A stretch of DNA of 64,000 nt from Mycobacterium sp. GA-2829 (GCF_001499965.1 NZ_LQIT01000017.1:39339-103338); one strand, 5' to 3'. Shown: positions 52,990-62,723, counted from the stretch's first letter. Program-made: numbers and translations. Notes: generated from the letters alone by a model not told the origin.

Positions 52990-54126
52990 CTAGGTGTAGG
53001 CGAGCAGCAGCGGAATCCGCTGCTCGGCGTCGGTGAGGGAGCCGTGCTGACCGCGCAGCGACGACTCCATCGGCTCGGTGGTCCGCCGTACCAGCGCCGC
53101 GGAATCCCTTGCCGCGACGACGATGTCGCCGATCCGTGACCGCGCGTCGTCGGCCACGCGGGAACCGAACCAGCCCGCGTCGATCGCCTCGTCCCGGGTG
53201 GCGACCCACGCGAGGTCGCCCAGCGTCTCCCGCCACGCCGCGAGCACGGCCGGCGTCGCCCCGTCGGCGACGTACACATAGCGGGCCCGTGCCTCACCGG
53301 CGACGGTGTCGACGCCGTCGAACAGCGGCGGGCAGTCGTCGAGGTCGAGCGTGCGGACCGGGTCGACCTCGACCATCCCGTGGTCGGCGATCACGGCCAG
53401 CAACGCACCCGGCGGCAGCCCGGCGACCACCGACTCGACCAGCCGGTCCACCTGACGCAGCTGCATCCGCCACGCCGTCGACCCGGGTCCGTACACGTGG
53501 CCGAGCAGGTCGAGGTCGCCGTGGTAGCCGTAGCAGAAGCCGCCGCCCTCGAGGGCTGTGCGCACCGAGGCGGCCAGGTCGCCGAGCCCGTGCACCCCGA
53601 CGAACCGGCCGCCGCGCAGTGCGGCGCGGGTCATCCCCGAACCGTCGAACTCGGCATTCGAGACGACGTGCACGGCCACCCCGGCCGACGACGCCCGTTC
53701 GAACAGCGTCGGCACGGGCTGCACCGCCTCCGGCGGCAGCGCATCGCGCAGATCCTCACCCCACGGGTGCCTGCGCCAGCGCAGCGGATTTACCACTCCG
53801 GTACCCGGCATGCGGAAGGTGTAGCCCACCATGCCGTGCGTTCCGGAGCGACAGCCCGTGCCCACCGAGGCGAGGCTCGCCACCGTGGTGGACGGGAAGC
53901 CCACCTGCAGCGTCCGGCCCCGCAACCCGGCCAGCACCGGCGCATCGTCGGCGTGCCGGTCGAGCAGTTCGGCGCCGAGGCCGTCGATCAGCAGGACGCA
54001 GGCCGAGCCGATGCCCGTTGGCAGGTCGATGCGGGCCTCGAAACCGGGCACCTCCATCGCCGCGAGTACCGACGGAACGACGTCAGCGAGGTGGGGCAGG
54101 TCCGGCCGCGGTCGGGGCAGGTGCAT
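52990..54126 (-). CDS. Alkaline phosphatase-superfamily nucleotide pyrophosphatase
   Basis: A 378-residue phosphodiesterase/nucleotide pyrophosphatase-type protein. Metal ligands: LLIDGLG, nucleophile Thr in GFPSTTVASLAS, YHGDLDLLGHVYG, and ADHGMVEVD; the C-terminal GQHGSLT completes the site. Family members split nucleotide pyrophosphates or phospholipids. No signal peptide, so it is likely cytosolic. It precedes the MSMEG_6728-type gene on the same strand by about 40 bases. Confidence 0.85.
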   Translation of the reverse strand: MHLPRPRPDLPHLADVVPSVLAAMEVPGFEARIDLPTGIGSACVLLIDGLGAELLDRHADDAPVLAGLRGRTLQVGFPSTTVASLASVGTGCRSGTHGMVGYTFRMPGTGVVNPLRWRRHPWGEDLRDALPPEAVQPVPTLFERASSAGVAVHVVSNAEFDGSGMTRAALRGGRFVGVHGLGDLAASVRTALEGGGFCYGYHGDLDLLGHVYGPGSTAWRMQLRQVDRLVESVVAGLPPGALLAVIADHGMVEVDPVRTLDLDDCPPLFDGVDTVAGEARARYVYVADGATPAVLAAWRETLGDLAWVATRDEAIDAGWFGSRVADDARSRIGDIVVAARDSAALVRRTTEPMESSLRGQHGSLTDAEQRIPLLLAYT

Positions 54127-54153
54127 CCGAGCAGCGTGTCACACCTGCGGCGG

Positions 54154-54789
<636 letters not shown>

Positions 54790-54979
54790 GGATGGAGCTC
54801 GGCGCTATCGGGCGGGGCGGGTCGGTTGATTAGGGTCAACTGACCTGGGACTGAACGGTAACGGCTCCCTTTGCACCCGTCACCTTTTGCCGACCTCGGC
54901 GTTTCCGGCTCCGGCAAATCTTGAGAGGGCTCTAAAAGTGCAGGTTGGCTAAGCGTTTTCGCAGGTGTTTCCGGTCGTG
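54790..54979 (-). other. 5' leader and hairpin between rpfA promoter and riboswitch
   Basis: This stretch upstream of the aptamer contains no gene. It holds a hairpin GGTGACGG...CCGTTACC (54884-54857) and, if transcription starts near 54979, adds about 190 bases to the mRNA. It may be part of the riboswitch's structure or a separate element. A -10-like TATGAC (54991-54986) precedes it. Confidence 0.4.
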
Positions 54980-55014
54980 AACTGGGTCATAGCCAGCTTG
55001 TGACCATTTCGTTA

Positions 55015-55030
55015 TGTGATGCAAATCACG
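55015..55030. promoter_or_regulatory. CRP-type cAMP-responsive site upstream of rpfA
   Basis: TGTGATGCAAATCACG fits the mycobacterial/E. coli CRP consensus TGTGA-N6-TCACA at 9 of 10 defined bases. Its centre lies about 43 bases upstream of the start predicted from TATGAC (54991-54986), the position of class II activation. In M. tuberculosis rpfA is a direct CRP (Rv3676) target. The site abuts the 3' end of moaD2. Confidence 0.78.
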
Positions 55031-55031
55031 C

Positions 55032-55298
55032 TTATCCGCCGGCGAACGGGGGAAGTACATCGAGCGTCTGGGCGTTCGACAACCCAATCCCCGTATCCCG
55101 CACCGCGACACCGTCGCAGAGATACGAACACCGCGCCAGCACCCGGCTCAACTCCGGGCTGCGCGAAGCCAATTCGTCGACCAGGTCCTGCACCGTGGTG
55201 CCCGCGGGCAGCGTCAGGTTCTCTGACTCGACGCCTGCGGCCGCCCTCGCCGCCGCGAAGTAGCGCACGGCCACGCGCACCGTCGTCGTGGTCGTCAC
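55032..55298 (-). CDS. moaD2: Molybdopterin synthase small subunit MoaD2
   Basis: An 88-residue ubiquitin-like protein ending in PPFAGG; the C-terminal Gly-Gly is thiocarboxylated to donate sulfur for molybdopterin. GTG at 55298 has GGAGGGTGA directly upstream and lies one base after the moaA2 stop codon. The moaD2-moaA2 pair feeds molybdenum cofactor synthesis. Its stop is next to the CRP site of rpfA, so transcripts of both units are close. Confidence 0.92.
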   Translation of the reverse strand: MTTTTTVRVAVRYFAAARAAAGVESENLTLPAGTTVQDLVDELASRSPELSRVLARCSYLCDGVAVRDTGIGLSNAQTLDVLPPFAGG

Positions 55299-55299
55299 G

Positions 55300-56352
55300 T
55301 CACCCTCCGATCGCACTCATCGGGCGGTCGGGCTGTTCGAAATCCGGATCGTTGATGCCGTGCCCGGCCGCCTTCGTCCACATCGCCGCCCGCCACGCCT
55401 GCTCGATCGCGTCGTCGTCGGCACCGCTGCGCAGCAGCCGCCGCAGATCGCTCTCCTGGCGGGCGAACAGACAGTTGCGCACCTGACCGTCGGCGGTCAA
55501 CCGGGTGCGGTCACACGCCGCGCAGAACGCCTCGGACACCGACGCGATCACCCCGACCGTCGCGGTCCCGCCGTCGACCCGCCACAGCTGCGCCGGGGCC
55601 GAACCCCGCGGCTCGGCGTCGGGCACCAGCGTGAAGTGCCTGCGCAGCGCGGCCAGGATGTCGGCGGCCTCCAATGAGCGGCCACGCTGCCACTGGTGTT
55701 CGGCGTCGAGCGGCATCTGCTCGATGATGCGCAGCTGGTAGCCGTGGGCCAGGCAGAACCGCAGCAGCTCGACGGCGTCGTCCAGCCCGGTGTCGGGGTC
55801 GAGGACCGCGTTGACCTTGACCGGCGTCAGCCCGGCCGCTTTCGCCGCGGCCAGCCCCGCCAGCACGTCGCGAAGCCGGTCGCGCCGGGTGATCCGCGCG
55901 AAGTGCGCCGCGTCGACAGTGTCCAGGGAGACGTTGACCCGGTCCAGACCGGCCGCCTTGAGCGCCTCGGCGCGCCGCGCGAGCCCCAGTCCGTTGGTGG
56001 TCATCGCCATCTCCGGGCGGGGCCGTAGCGCCGCCGTCGCGGCCACCACCTCTTCCAGGTGGCGCACGACCAGCGGTTCACCACCGGTGAACCGCACATT
56101 CGTCACGCCGAGGCGGGTCACCGCGATCCGCAGGAGCCGGATCAATTCGTCGGGGCGCAGCAGTTGCTCACCGGGCAGCCAGTCCAGGCCCTCGGCGGGC
56201 ATGCAGTAGGTGCAGCGCAGATTGCAGCGGTCGGTCAGCGAGACCCGCAAATCCTTTGCGATACGGCCGAAGGTGTCCACGAGCGGCCCGGTGGTGGGCA
56301 TACCCGCGGCGGGCCGCTGGATCGTCGGGAGACCGAGTGAGGTGACTGTCAT
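55300..56352 (-). CDS. moaA2: GTP 3',8-cyclase MoaA2 (radical SAM)
   Basis: A 350-residue radical SAM enzyme. The first [4Fe-4S] cluster uses C43, C47 and C50 (DRCNLRCTYC), and the second the C-terminal CAACDRTRLTADGQVRNC motif; the protein ends in Gly-Gly (SAIGG), which is needed for activity in MoaA. It makes 3',8-cyclo-7,8-dihydro-GTP, the first step of molybdenum cofactor synthesis. The start codon overlaps the stop codon of the YccF gene (ATGA); start at 56352. Confidence 0.95.
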   Translation of the reverse strand: MTVTSLGLPTIQRPAAGMPTTGPLVDTFGRIAKDLRVSLTDRCNLRCTYCMPAEGLDWLPGEQLLRPDELIRLLRIAVTRLGVTNVRFTGGEPLVVRHLEEVVAATAALRPRPEMAMTTNGLGLARRAEALKAAGLDRVNVSLDTVDAAHFARITRRDRLRDVLAGLAAAKAAGLTPVKVNAVLDPDTGLDDAVELLRFCLAHGYQLRIIEQMPLDAEHQWQRGRSLEAADILAALRRHFTLVPDAEPRGSAPAQLWRVDGGTATVGVIASVSEAFCAACDRTRLTADGQVRNCLFARQESDLRRLLRSGADDDAIEQAWRAAMWTKAAGHGINDPDFEQPDRPMSAIGG

Positions 56353-56753
56353 GCAGCGGCTCGCATGGCCGGTGCGGGCGGATCGACGGGGACGATCTCC
56401 TTGCCGAGCGGGACCAGAGAGACCGGGACGAGTTTGAGGTTGGCCAGCGCCAACGGGATGCCGATGATCGTCACGGCCATCGCCGCCGCGCTGAGGATGT
56501 GGCCGATCGCCAGCCAGATGCCGAACAGCAGCACCCAGATGACGTTGCCGATCAGCGCGCCGGGCCGGGTGCCCGGCTTCTCGACGATGGTGCGGCCGAA
56601 CGGCCACAGCGCATAGGACGCGATCCGGAACGCGGCGAAGCCGAACGGGATCGTGATGATGAGGACGAAGCAGAGGATGCCCGCCAACGCGTACCCCAGC
56701 GCGAGCCACAGGCCGCCGAAGATCAACCAGATGACGTTGAGCAGTACTCGCAT
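56349..56753 (-). CDS. YccF-domain membrane protein
   Basis: A 134-residue membrane protein made of two YccF repeats, each with hydrophobic pairs of helices (LNVIWLIFGGLWLALGYALA and GNVIWVLLFGIWLAIGHILS). The family is of unknown function. ATG at 56753 is used in preference to 56786. It is coupled by overlap to moaA2, which fits the Rv0870c-Rv0869c order of M. tuberculosis. Confidence 0.85.
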   Translation of the reverse strand: MRVLLNVIWLIFGGLWLALGYALAGILCFVLIITIPFGFAAFRIASYALWPFGRTIVEKPGTRPGALIGNVIWVLLFGIWLAIGHILSAAAMAVTIIGIPLALANLKLVPVSLVPLGKEIVPVDPPAPAMRAAA

Positions 56754-56908
56754 GTTCGGGCGCACTTCTTCCTTCAGCGGTGGCACAAAGCCTACCGATA
56801 AGGGTGTGAAGACGCCGGGTGACTCCGAGTAGGATCGGCGGCGACGCGTCCCGTCGACGAACGGGACGCTTTCGTTATGTCAGTGCGAGCGACGAGCAGG
56901 TGACCAAA

Positions 56909-57319
56909 GTGCCGACCGGCAGGGTGAAGTGGTACGACGCCGAAAAGGGCTTCGGCTTTCTGTCCCAGGAGGACGGCGAGGACGTCTACGTCCGCTCTTC
57001 GGCGCTGCCCGCGGGTGTCGAAGTCCTCAAGGCGGGCCAGCGCGTCGAATTCGGTGTCGCCGCCGGTCGACGGGGTCCGCAGGCGCTCAGCCTCACGCTG
57101 ATCGACCCGCCGCCGAGCCTGAGCAAGAACCGTCGCGAGGCCGAGCGGCCCGAGCACAAGCACACCCCCGATGAGCTGCACGGCATGATCGGTGACCTCA
57201 TCACGCTGCTCGAGAACACGATCCAGCCGGATCTGCAGAAGGGCCGCTACCCCGACCGCAAGGTGGCGCGCCGGGTGTCGGAGGTCGTCAAGGCCGTCGC
57301 CCGCGAACTCGACGCCTGA
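56909..57319 (+). CDS. cspB: Cold-shock domain protein CspB
   Basis: A 136-residue protein with an N-terminal cold-shock domain (residues 1-66; [16 protein letters not shown] and DVYVR as the RNA-binding motifs) and a 70-residue helical extension ([38 protein letters not shown]) peculiar to mycobacterial CspB. It binds single-stranded RNA or DNA. GTG at 56909 begins the conserved PTGRVKWYD; upstream in-frame codons are not conserved. It is divergent from the YccF gene. Confidence 0.9.
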   Translation: MPTGRVKWYDAEKGFGFLSQEDGEDVYVRSSALPAGVEVLKAGQRVEFGVAAGRRGPQALSLTLIDPPPSLSKNRREAERPEHKHTPDELHGMIGDLITLLENTIQPDLQKGRYPDRKVARRVSEVVKAVARELDA

Positions 57320-57409
57320 CCTATCGCGCCGAACGTGCGCCCCATTGCGAAATCCGGACGGATTCTCCGCAGTGGCTTCACGTTCGGCGAAGTCGGGCAC
57401 ACTGCAGGC

Positions 57410-58414
57410 ATGGCTTATGTCGCACCCGGTGGCGAATTCAACCGCGACACGAAATACATCGAGACCCGCATCACCGCCGACGGCCGCGACGGCTATCCGG
57501 TCGAACCGGGGCGTTATCGGCTGATCGTGGCGCGCGCGTGTCCGTGGGCGAACCGCACGATCATCGTCCGGCGCCTGCTCGGTCTCGAGGACGCGCTGTC
57601 GATCGGGTTCTGCGGGCCGACCCACGACGAACGCAGTTGGACCTTCGACCTCGATCCCGGCGAAGTGGATCCGGTGCTGAAGATCCCGCGCCTGCAGGAC
57701 GCCTACTTCAAGCGGTTCCCCGACTATCCGAAGGGCATCACGGTGCCCGCGATCGTCGAGGTGTCGACGGGTGAGGTCGTGACCAACGACTTCCCGCAGA
57801 TCACGCTGGACTTCTCCACGGAGTGGACCGCTTTTCATCGTGACGGCGCCCCTGATCTCTACCCGGAGAAGCACCGCGACGAGATCGACGAGGTGGCCCA
57901 GCGGATTTACACCGAGGTCAACAACGGCGTCTACCGCTGCGGATTCGCCGGCTCACAGGACGCCTACGAGAAGGCCTACGACCGGTTGTTCACCGCGCTG
58001 GACTGGCTCGAGGAGCGGCTGACCGAGCAGCGCTACCTCGTCGGCGACACCATCACCGAGGCGGACGTGCGGCTGTTCACCACGCTGGCTCGCTTCGACC
58101 CCGTCTACCACGGACACTTCAAGTGCAACCGGGCCAAGCTGTCGGAGATGCCCGCCCTGTGGGGTTATGCCAGGGACCTGTTCCAGACCCCCGGTTTCGG
58201 CGACACGATCGACTTCGTGCAGATCAAGCAGCACTACTACATCGTCCACTCCGACATCAATCCCACGCAGGTGGTGCCCAAGGGTCCCGAGCTGGCCAAC
58301 TGGCTGACGCCACACGGCCGCGAAGCGTTGGGCGGCAGGCCGTTCGGCGACGGGACGCCACCGGGCCCGACCCGCGAGGGGGAGCGGGTCGCCGCCGGGC
58401 ACACCCCGCTCTAG
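57410..58414 (+). CDS. Omega/Xi-type glutathionyl-hydroquinone reductase-like protein
   Basis: A 334-residue GST-fold enzyme. The active site has the catalytic Cys in ARACPWANRT, then LPAIVEV-like GITVPAIVEV and a C-terminal helical domain with YLVGDTITEADVRLFTTL. In glutathione-free actinobacteria such enzymes are thought to use mycothiol and reduce S-conjugated quinones. ATG 57410 begins MAYVAPGGEFNR; the frame upstream is the shadow of other DNA. Its 3' end overlaps the convergent DUF2771 gene by 4 bases. Confidence 0.88.
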   Translation: MAYVAPGGEFNRDTKYIETRITADGRDGYPVEPGRYRLIVARACPWANRTIIVRRLLGLEDALSIGFCGPTHDERSWTFDLDPGEVDPVLKIPRLQDAYFKRFPDYPKGITVPAIVEVSTGEVVTNDFPQITLDFSTEWTAFHRDGAPDLYPEKHRDEIDEVAQRIYTEVNNGVYRCGFAGSQDAYEKAYDRLFTALDWLEERLTEQRYLVGDTITEADVRLFTTLARFDPVYHGHFKCNRAKLSEMPALWGYARDLFQTPGFGDTIDFVQIKQHYYIVHSDINPTQVVPKGPELANWLTPHGREALGGRPFGDGTPPGPTREGERVAAGHTPL

Positions 58415-58899
58415 GGCCAGACCATGCGGACCGACCACTCCGCATGCGGTATCTCGAACACCTCGCCGGTCTCGTCCTGGACGAGGGTCAGCAGCTGCAC
58501 CGCGATCCCGGTCAGCCTGCCGCGCTGCGGGTCGACGGTCGGAATCGTGACCGCCAGCCGGCTCTCCGGCCGGAACACCGATTCGGTGGTGTCGACCGGG
58601 TCCTCGTAGACGCGCAGCAGCCGCCACGGCGCATCGGAGATCTCCGGCGGGATCGACAGCTGCACCGGATCCTGCTCGGTGACGGTCAGTTCCCCCTGCT
58701 GGCCGGCGGGCTCACACACCGTGGGATCGAGCACGTCGCAGAACTGGAACGGCCCGACGCGGGTCAACTCGCCGTGGGTGTAGGCGCTGATCTCGGGCAG
58801 TTCGGGCCCGCGGTCGCGGCTGAGCTGCCAGACCAGCACCCCCGTGGCGGCAGCGGCCAGCACCGCGACGGCGGCGAGCGCCGCCCATACGCGTTTCAC
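58411..58899 (-). CDS. DUF2771 exported protein (Rv0875c-like)
   Basis: A 162-residue protein with an N-terminal membrane/signal helix (VWAALAAVAVLAAAATGVLV) and an extracytoplasmic domain holding two Cys (FQFCDV, TVCEP) spaced for a disulfide. DUF2771 proteins in mycobacteria are exported and unassigned. GTG at 58899 overlaps the MFS stop codon (GTGA), so the two are translated together, matching Rv0875c-Rv0876c. Confidence 0.85.
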   Translation of the reverse strand: MKRVWAALAAVAVLAAAATGVLVWQLSRDRGPELPEISAYTHGELTRVGPFQFCDVLDPTVCEPAGQQGELTVTEQDPVQLSIPPEISDAPWRLLRVYEDPVDTTESVFRPESRLAVTIPTVDPQRGRLTGIAVQLLTLVQDETGEVFEIPHAEWSVRMVWP

Positions 58900-60602
58900 T
58901 CGTGCGCCACCCCGGCGGTGTCGGAGCGCCGCCCCTCCTGTTCGGCCAGCACCGGCCGATTGCCGCCGAACCCTGGTATCAGCGATTCGCCCCGATAACT
59001 CACCACGGTCTGCGCCAGCCCGAGAATCAACACGGCAGTGATCGTAGTGAAGCCGATCCACAGGTCGGTGTAGATGAGCACGCCGGTGGCCCCACCCGCG
59101 ACCCACGCCAGCTGCAGCAGCGACTCCGAGCGGCCGAACGCCGACGCCCGCGACTCCTCCGGCAGGTCGTCCTGCAGGGACGCGTCGAGCGAGGCCTTGG
59201 CGATCGCGCTGGCACCCGAGGTGATCAGCGTGGCGGCCGCCGCCATCAGCAGATTCCCCGTCAACGCGGTCAACAGCGCGACGGCCGTCACCGCGATCGC
59301 GGCGCGCACGACCACCTTCGCCGGGTGGCCGAGCTCGAGCCGCGCGCTGGTCATGTTGCCGATGAAGTTGCCGACCGCGGCGGCGGCGCCGATCAGGCCG
59401 AGGATGCGCAGCTGCTCCCAGCCGGTGGCGTCGTGCGATTTCGCGACGAACGCCGGATACAGGAACAAGAACCCGACCATCACCTTGATCGTGCAGTTGC
59501 CCCACAGCGCAGTGATGGTGTTGCGGCCCATCGGCTGGCGGGCCTTGCCCGGCCGCTCCGACGGCGGTTCGCGGCGCAGGTCGTTACTGCCGCCGTGGTA
59601 GCTCAGCGTTGCGGGCACCTCGCCAGCGGTGACCTCGACCCACTTGGGGATCCGCATCGACAGCGCCGCCCCCGCCACGGTCGCCGCGACGATGACGTAC
59701 AGCGCGCCGGGCAGGTGGAACAGGTTGAGCAGATACTCGGCCCCGGCCGCGATCCCGCCGCCCACGACGGTGCCGCCCAACAGCCCGAACGTGGTCAGCC
59801 GGGAGTTGACCCGCACCAGATCGATACTCGGGGGCAGCACGCGCGGGGTGACGGCGCTTCGCAGCACCGAGAACGATTTGGACAACACCATCATCCCGAG
59901 CGCGCACGGGTAGAGCACCCACGACTGGTAGCTGCCCGTCTCGCCGTCGTAGTTGGCGATCAGCAGCACCACCAGCGCGGTGCGCAGCAGGAACGACGCG
60001 GCCAGCGCGACCCGGCGGCCGTGCTGCAGCCGGTCGAGGGCGGGGCCGATCAGCGGTGCGATCACCGCGAACGGCGCGATGGTGATCAACAGGTACAGGG
60101 CGACCTTGCCCTTGCTCTCCCCGCTCGCCGCGGCGAAGAACAAGGTGTTGGCCAGCGCCACCGCCATGGCCGCGTCGACCGCGAAGTTGGCGACCACCGG
60201 CCACGTCAAGGCCGTCAGCCCGGACTTGTCGGCACCGTCGGCCGTGGCCGCCCGGTGCACCAGCCCGTACATCCGCGAGCCCATCTCGCGGCTGCGCTGC
60301 GCGGCGGCCCGGGTGACGGTGACCTTGCCCGCGGCCGACCCCACGCCGGGCGGCGGACCGTCGTCGTAGCGGTAGCGCGCGGACGTCGGCTCGTCGAGCG
60401 GGGGCAGCCACCGGTTCGCGCTGGGCGTGGACTGCCTGCGCGGGCGCCGGTGATAGTCGCCGCCGCTGGGGTAGTTGGCCATCCCCGGGTGGTCGTGCCC
60501 CGCGGGCGGCCGGGGCGGGTAGTAGCGCGGATCGCGGCGGGAATCCCTGGGATCCTCGTCACTCCACTCACGTCCGCCGGCCACGTCACGATTGTCCCCC
60601 AT
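58896..60602 (-). CDS. MFS transporter (Rv0876c-like)
   Basis: A 568-residue transporter with a cytoplasmic N-terminal extension of about 95 residues rich in Arg, Asp and Pro (RDPRYYPPRPPAGHDHPGMA), then about 12 transmembrane helices in two groups. The sequence suits a major-facilitator transporter; substrate unknown. The long basic/proline N-terminus might recruit a cytosolic partner. It is co-translated with the DUF2771 gene (GTGA overlap), implying that the small exported protein supports transport. ATG at 60602 is the start. Confidence 0.88.
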   Translation of the reverse strand: MGDNRDVAGGREWSDEDPRDSRRDPRYYPPRPPAGHDHPGMANYPSGGDYHRRPRRQSTPSANRWLPPLDEPTSARYRYDDGPPPGVGSAAGKVTVTRAAAQRSREMGSRMYGLVHRAATADGADKSGLTALTWPVVANFAVDAAMAVALANTLFFAAASGESKGKVALYLLITIAPFAVIAPLIGPALDRLQHGRRVALAASFLLRTALVVLLIANYDGETGSYQSWVLYPCALGMMVLSKSFSVLRSAVTPRVLPPSIDLVRVNSRLTTFGLLGGTVVGGGIAAGAEYLLNLFHLPGALYVIVAATVAGAALSMRIPKWVEVTAGEVPATLSYHGGSNDLRREPPSERPGKARQPMGRNTITALWGNCTIKVMVGFLFLYPAFVAKSHDATGWEQLRILGLIGAAAAVGNFIGNMTSARLELGHPAKVVVRAAIAVTAVALLTALTGNLLMAAAATLITSGASAIAKASLDASLQDDLPEESRASAFGRSESLLQLAWVAGGATGVLIYTDLWIGFTTITAVLILGLAQTVVSYRGESLIPGFGGNRPVLAEQEGRRSDTAGVAHE

Positions 60603-60672
60603 GGCGCCGACAGGAGCCCGACAGCCGACCGGTGTGGCTTCCCGGTATCGCTCTGCGGCAGTATGGGATGCG

Positions 60673-61425
60673 ATGGACAGCGTGACCGATACCCCCGCCG
60701 ACCTGGAAGCGGTGCTCATGGGCGCCGGCGAGCAGGCGCGTGCCGCACTCGTCGAGTTCAGCGGGGACGACACGGTCGGGGAGTACCTGGGCGCCTCGCT
60801 CGAGGACCCGACCTCGGCCACCCACCGGTTCCTGGCGAACATGCCCGGCTACCGGGGCTGGCAGTGGGCCGTCGTCGTCGCCGCGTATCCGGGTGCCGAC
60901 CACGCCACCATCAGCGAACTCGTGCTGGTCCCCGGCCCGACCGCGCTGCTGGCCCCCGAATGGGTGCCCTGGCACGACCGGGTGCGCCCGGGCGACCTCG
61001 GACCCGGTGATCTGCTCGCGCCGTCGCGCGAAGACCCGCGCCTGGTGCCCGGCTACCTCGCCAGCGGCGATCCGCAGGTCGACGAGGTCGCGGCCGAGGT
61101 GGGTCTCGGCCGCAAGCAGGTGCTCAGCCAGTGGGGCCGCGTCGACGCCGCGCAGCGCTGGCACGACGGCGACTTCGGACCCGGTTCGGCGATGGCGCGG
61201 GCGACCAAGCGGGTCTGCCGCGACTGCGGGTTCTACCTGCCGCTGTCCGGATCGCTCGGAATCATGTTCGGTGTCTGTGCCAACGAGATGTCCGCCGACG
61301 GCCACGTCGTCGACGCTGAATACGGCTGCGGGGCGCATTCGGACACTCCGGCGCCGCAACTCACCGGCTCACCGCTGTACGACCCGTACGACGACGGCGT
61401 CATCGACGTCGCCGACGGCGACTGA
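60673..61425 (+). CDS. DUF3027 protein (Rv0877-like)
   Basis: A 250-residue actinobacterial protein, DUF3027. A Cys cluster CRDCG...FGVCANE...YGCG near residues 178-220 looks like a zinc ribbon. Its N-terminal half (WVPWHDRVRPGDLGPGDLL) is typical of the family. Function unknown; the metal site suggests regulation or RNA binding. It is divergent from the MFS gene (70-base gap). Confidence 0.88.
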   Translation: MDSVTDTPADLEAVLMGAGEQARAALVEFSGDDTVGEYLGASLEDPTSATHRFLANMPGYRGWQWAVVVAAYPGADHATISELVLVPGPTALLAPEWVPWHDRVRPGDLGPGDLLAPSREDPRLVPGYLASGDPQVDEVAAEVGLGRKQVLSQWGRVDAAQRWHDGDFGPGSAMARATKRVCRDCGFYLPLSGSLGIMFGVCANEMSADGHVVDAEYGCGAHSDTPAPQLTGSPLYDPYDDGVIDVADGD

Positions 61426-61878
61426 TCAGCGCTCCGCGGCGGCCTTGATCTTGGCCAGCGATTCGTTCATCCCCGCGACGAGTTCCTCCTCGAAGCTGGG
61501 CACCCCGCCGAACAGCGCGTTGACGGTCATGGTCGACACCGCCTTGACCCCGTTCTCCGCGTTGCGGGTCTCGACGAGCCGGGTCCCGGTGGCGGTCGGC
61601 TCGAGCTCGTAGCTCCACACCGTGTTGTTGGCGTCGACGCGGAACGCCACCTTCTTCTCGGGGACGACCTCGGTGACCGTGCAGGTGGTCGGCCAGAACA
61701 GGAATTTGCGACGGTTGAGGTTGAGCGTCTTGGTGCCCGGACGCAGCGGGCCGAGCGGCTTCATGACGCGGCACTGCGGGCTCCACTGCGGCATCTTGGT
61801 CAGGTCGGAGACCAGCGACCACACCTTCGTCACCGGGGCGTCGATCTCGATCTCAGCGTGGAGCAGCGGTGCGGCCAT
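61426..61878 (-). CDS. SRPBCC (polyketide cyclase/START-like) protein
   Basis: A 150-residue START-fold protein. It opens LLHAEIEIDAPVTKVWSLVSD and carries MPQWSPQC and KFLFWPTTCTVTEV, which line a hydrophobic cavity. Such proteins bind or cyclise hydrophobic ligands. GAGGAGG precedes ATG 61878. It is convergent with the DUF3027 gene, immediately adjacent. Confidence 0.85.
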   Translation of the reverse strand: MAAPLLHAEIEIDAPVTKVWSLVSDLTKMPQWSPQCRVMKPLGPLRPGTKTLNLNRRKFLFWPTTCTVTEVVPEKKVAFRVDANNTVWSYELEPTATGTRLVETRNAENGVKAVSTMTVNALFGGVPSFEEELVAGMNESLAKIKAAAER

Positions 61879-61906
61879 ACGTCCTCCTCGGATGCGGGGG
61901 AGCGGG

Positions 61907-62173
61907 TCAGGTGAGCCCGCTCTGGGCGCCGCGTGCGCCGCGGCGTACGGCGTGACGTTGCCACAGGAAGATCGACGTGCCAAACACCCCGATGCCGAGC
62001 CCGGCGACCGTGTACGGCCGCCACTCGTGCAGTCCGGCGACGGTGAACGCGAGCACGGTCGCCACCAGCCACGCCACCGCGATCACCAGGATGACCGGCC
62101 GCGGGTCGAGCAGCGCGGGGGGCAGCGGCGGCGGTTGCGGCGGGGTGTTCCCCGAAGCGGAATGGTCGGTCAT
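61907..62173 (-). CDS. DUF2530 membrane protein
   Basis: An 88-residue protein with two transmembrane helices (about residues 28-48 and 56-72) behind a Pro-rich N-terminus, as in DUF2530 (Rv0879c). Function unknown. ATG at 62173 (MTDHSASG) or 62176 are equivalent starts. It may share transcription with the SRPBCC gene. Confidence 0.82.
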   Translation of the reverse strand: MTDHSASGNTPPQPPPLPPALLDPRPVILVIAVAWLVATVLAFTVAGLHEWRPYTVAGLGIGVFGTSIFLWQRHAVRRGARGAQSGLT

Positions 62174-62228
62174 CACGGGCCAATCTAATGCATGAAAATG
62201 CGTCCGTAACAGGCCTTATGGGTTTTGC

Positions 62229-62245
62229 CGCCGCTTTTAGCGGCG
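62229..62245. promoter_or_regulatory. Palindrome in the MarR promoter region
   Basis: CGCCGCTTTTAGCGGCG has perfect 7-base arms around TTT, 18 bases upstream of the MarR start. It may be the autoregulatory operator or an attenuator-like hairpin; a TAAGAT -10-like element follows at about 62251. Confidence 0.45.
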
Positions 62246-62263
62246 CTATGTAAGATTTGCTTC

Positions 62264-62695
62264 GTGATCGACCTCGAGTCCCGGCTGGCCAGCGATTTGT
62301 CCCTCGCAGTAGTGCGGCTGGCTCGCCAATTGCGCTTCCGGCGTGCGGAATCGCCGGTTTCGCTGTCGCAATTGTCAGCGCTGTCAACGCTGGCCAAAGA
62401 GGGTGCGATGACTCCGGGAGCGTTAGCTGTGCGGGAGCGGGTCCGCCCGCCGTCGATGACGCGGGTGATCGCGTCACTGGCCGAGATGGGATTCGTCGCG
62501 CGCACCGCGCATCCGGTCGACGGCAGGCAGGTGCTGGTGTCGGTCTCCCAGGCCGGGGCCGACCTCGTGGAGGCCGAGAAGCTCGCCAGCCAGGAGTGGC
62601 TGCAGCAGCGGATCGCGCGGTTGGACCCCGATCAGCGCCGGACCCTGCTGGTGGCCGCCGACCTGCTGTCGGCGATGGTCGAGGAGAGCGCGTAA
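62264..62695 (+). CDS. MarR-family regulator (Rv0880-like)
   Basis: A 143-residue winged-helix regulator similar to Rv0880 of M. tuberculosis. The recognition region is [20 protein letters not shown], the wing follows with [14 protein letters not shown]. MarR proteins repress transporters or stress genes until a phenolic ligand or oxidant is bound. GTG at 62264 ([12 protein letters not shown]) is the start; upstream is a palindrome that may be its operator. The rRNA methyltransferase gene lies 28 bases downstream. Confidence 0.92.
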   Translation: MIDLESRLASDLSLAVVRLARQLRFRRAESPVSLSQLSALSTLAKEGAMTPGALAVRERVRPPSMTRVIASLAEMGFVARTAHPVDGRQVLVSVSQAGADLVEAEKLASQEWLQQRIARLDPDQRRTLLVAADLLSAMVEESA

Positions 62696-62723
62696 GCTTC
62701 GCCGCCGTGCGGAGACAGGAGAG

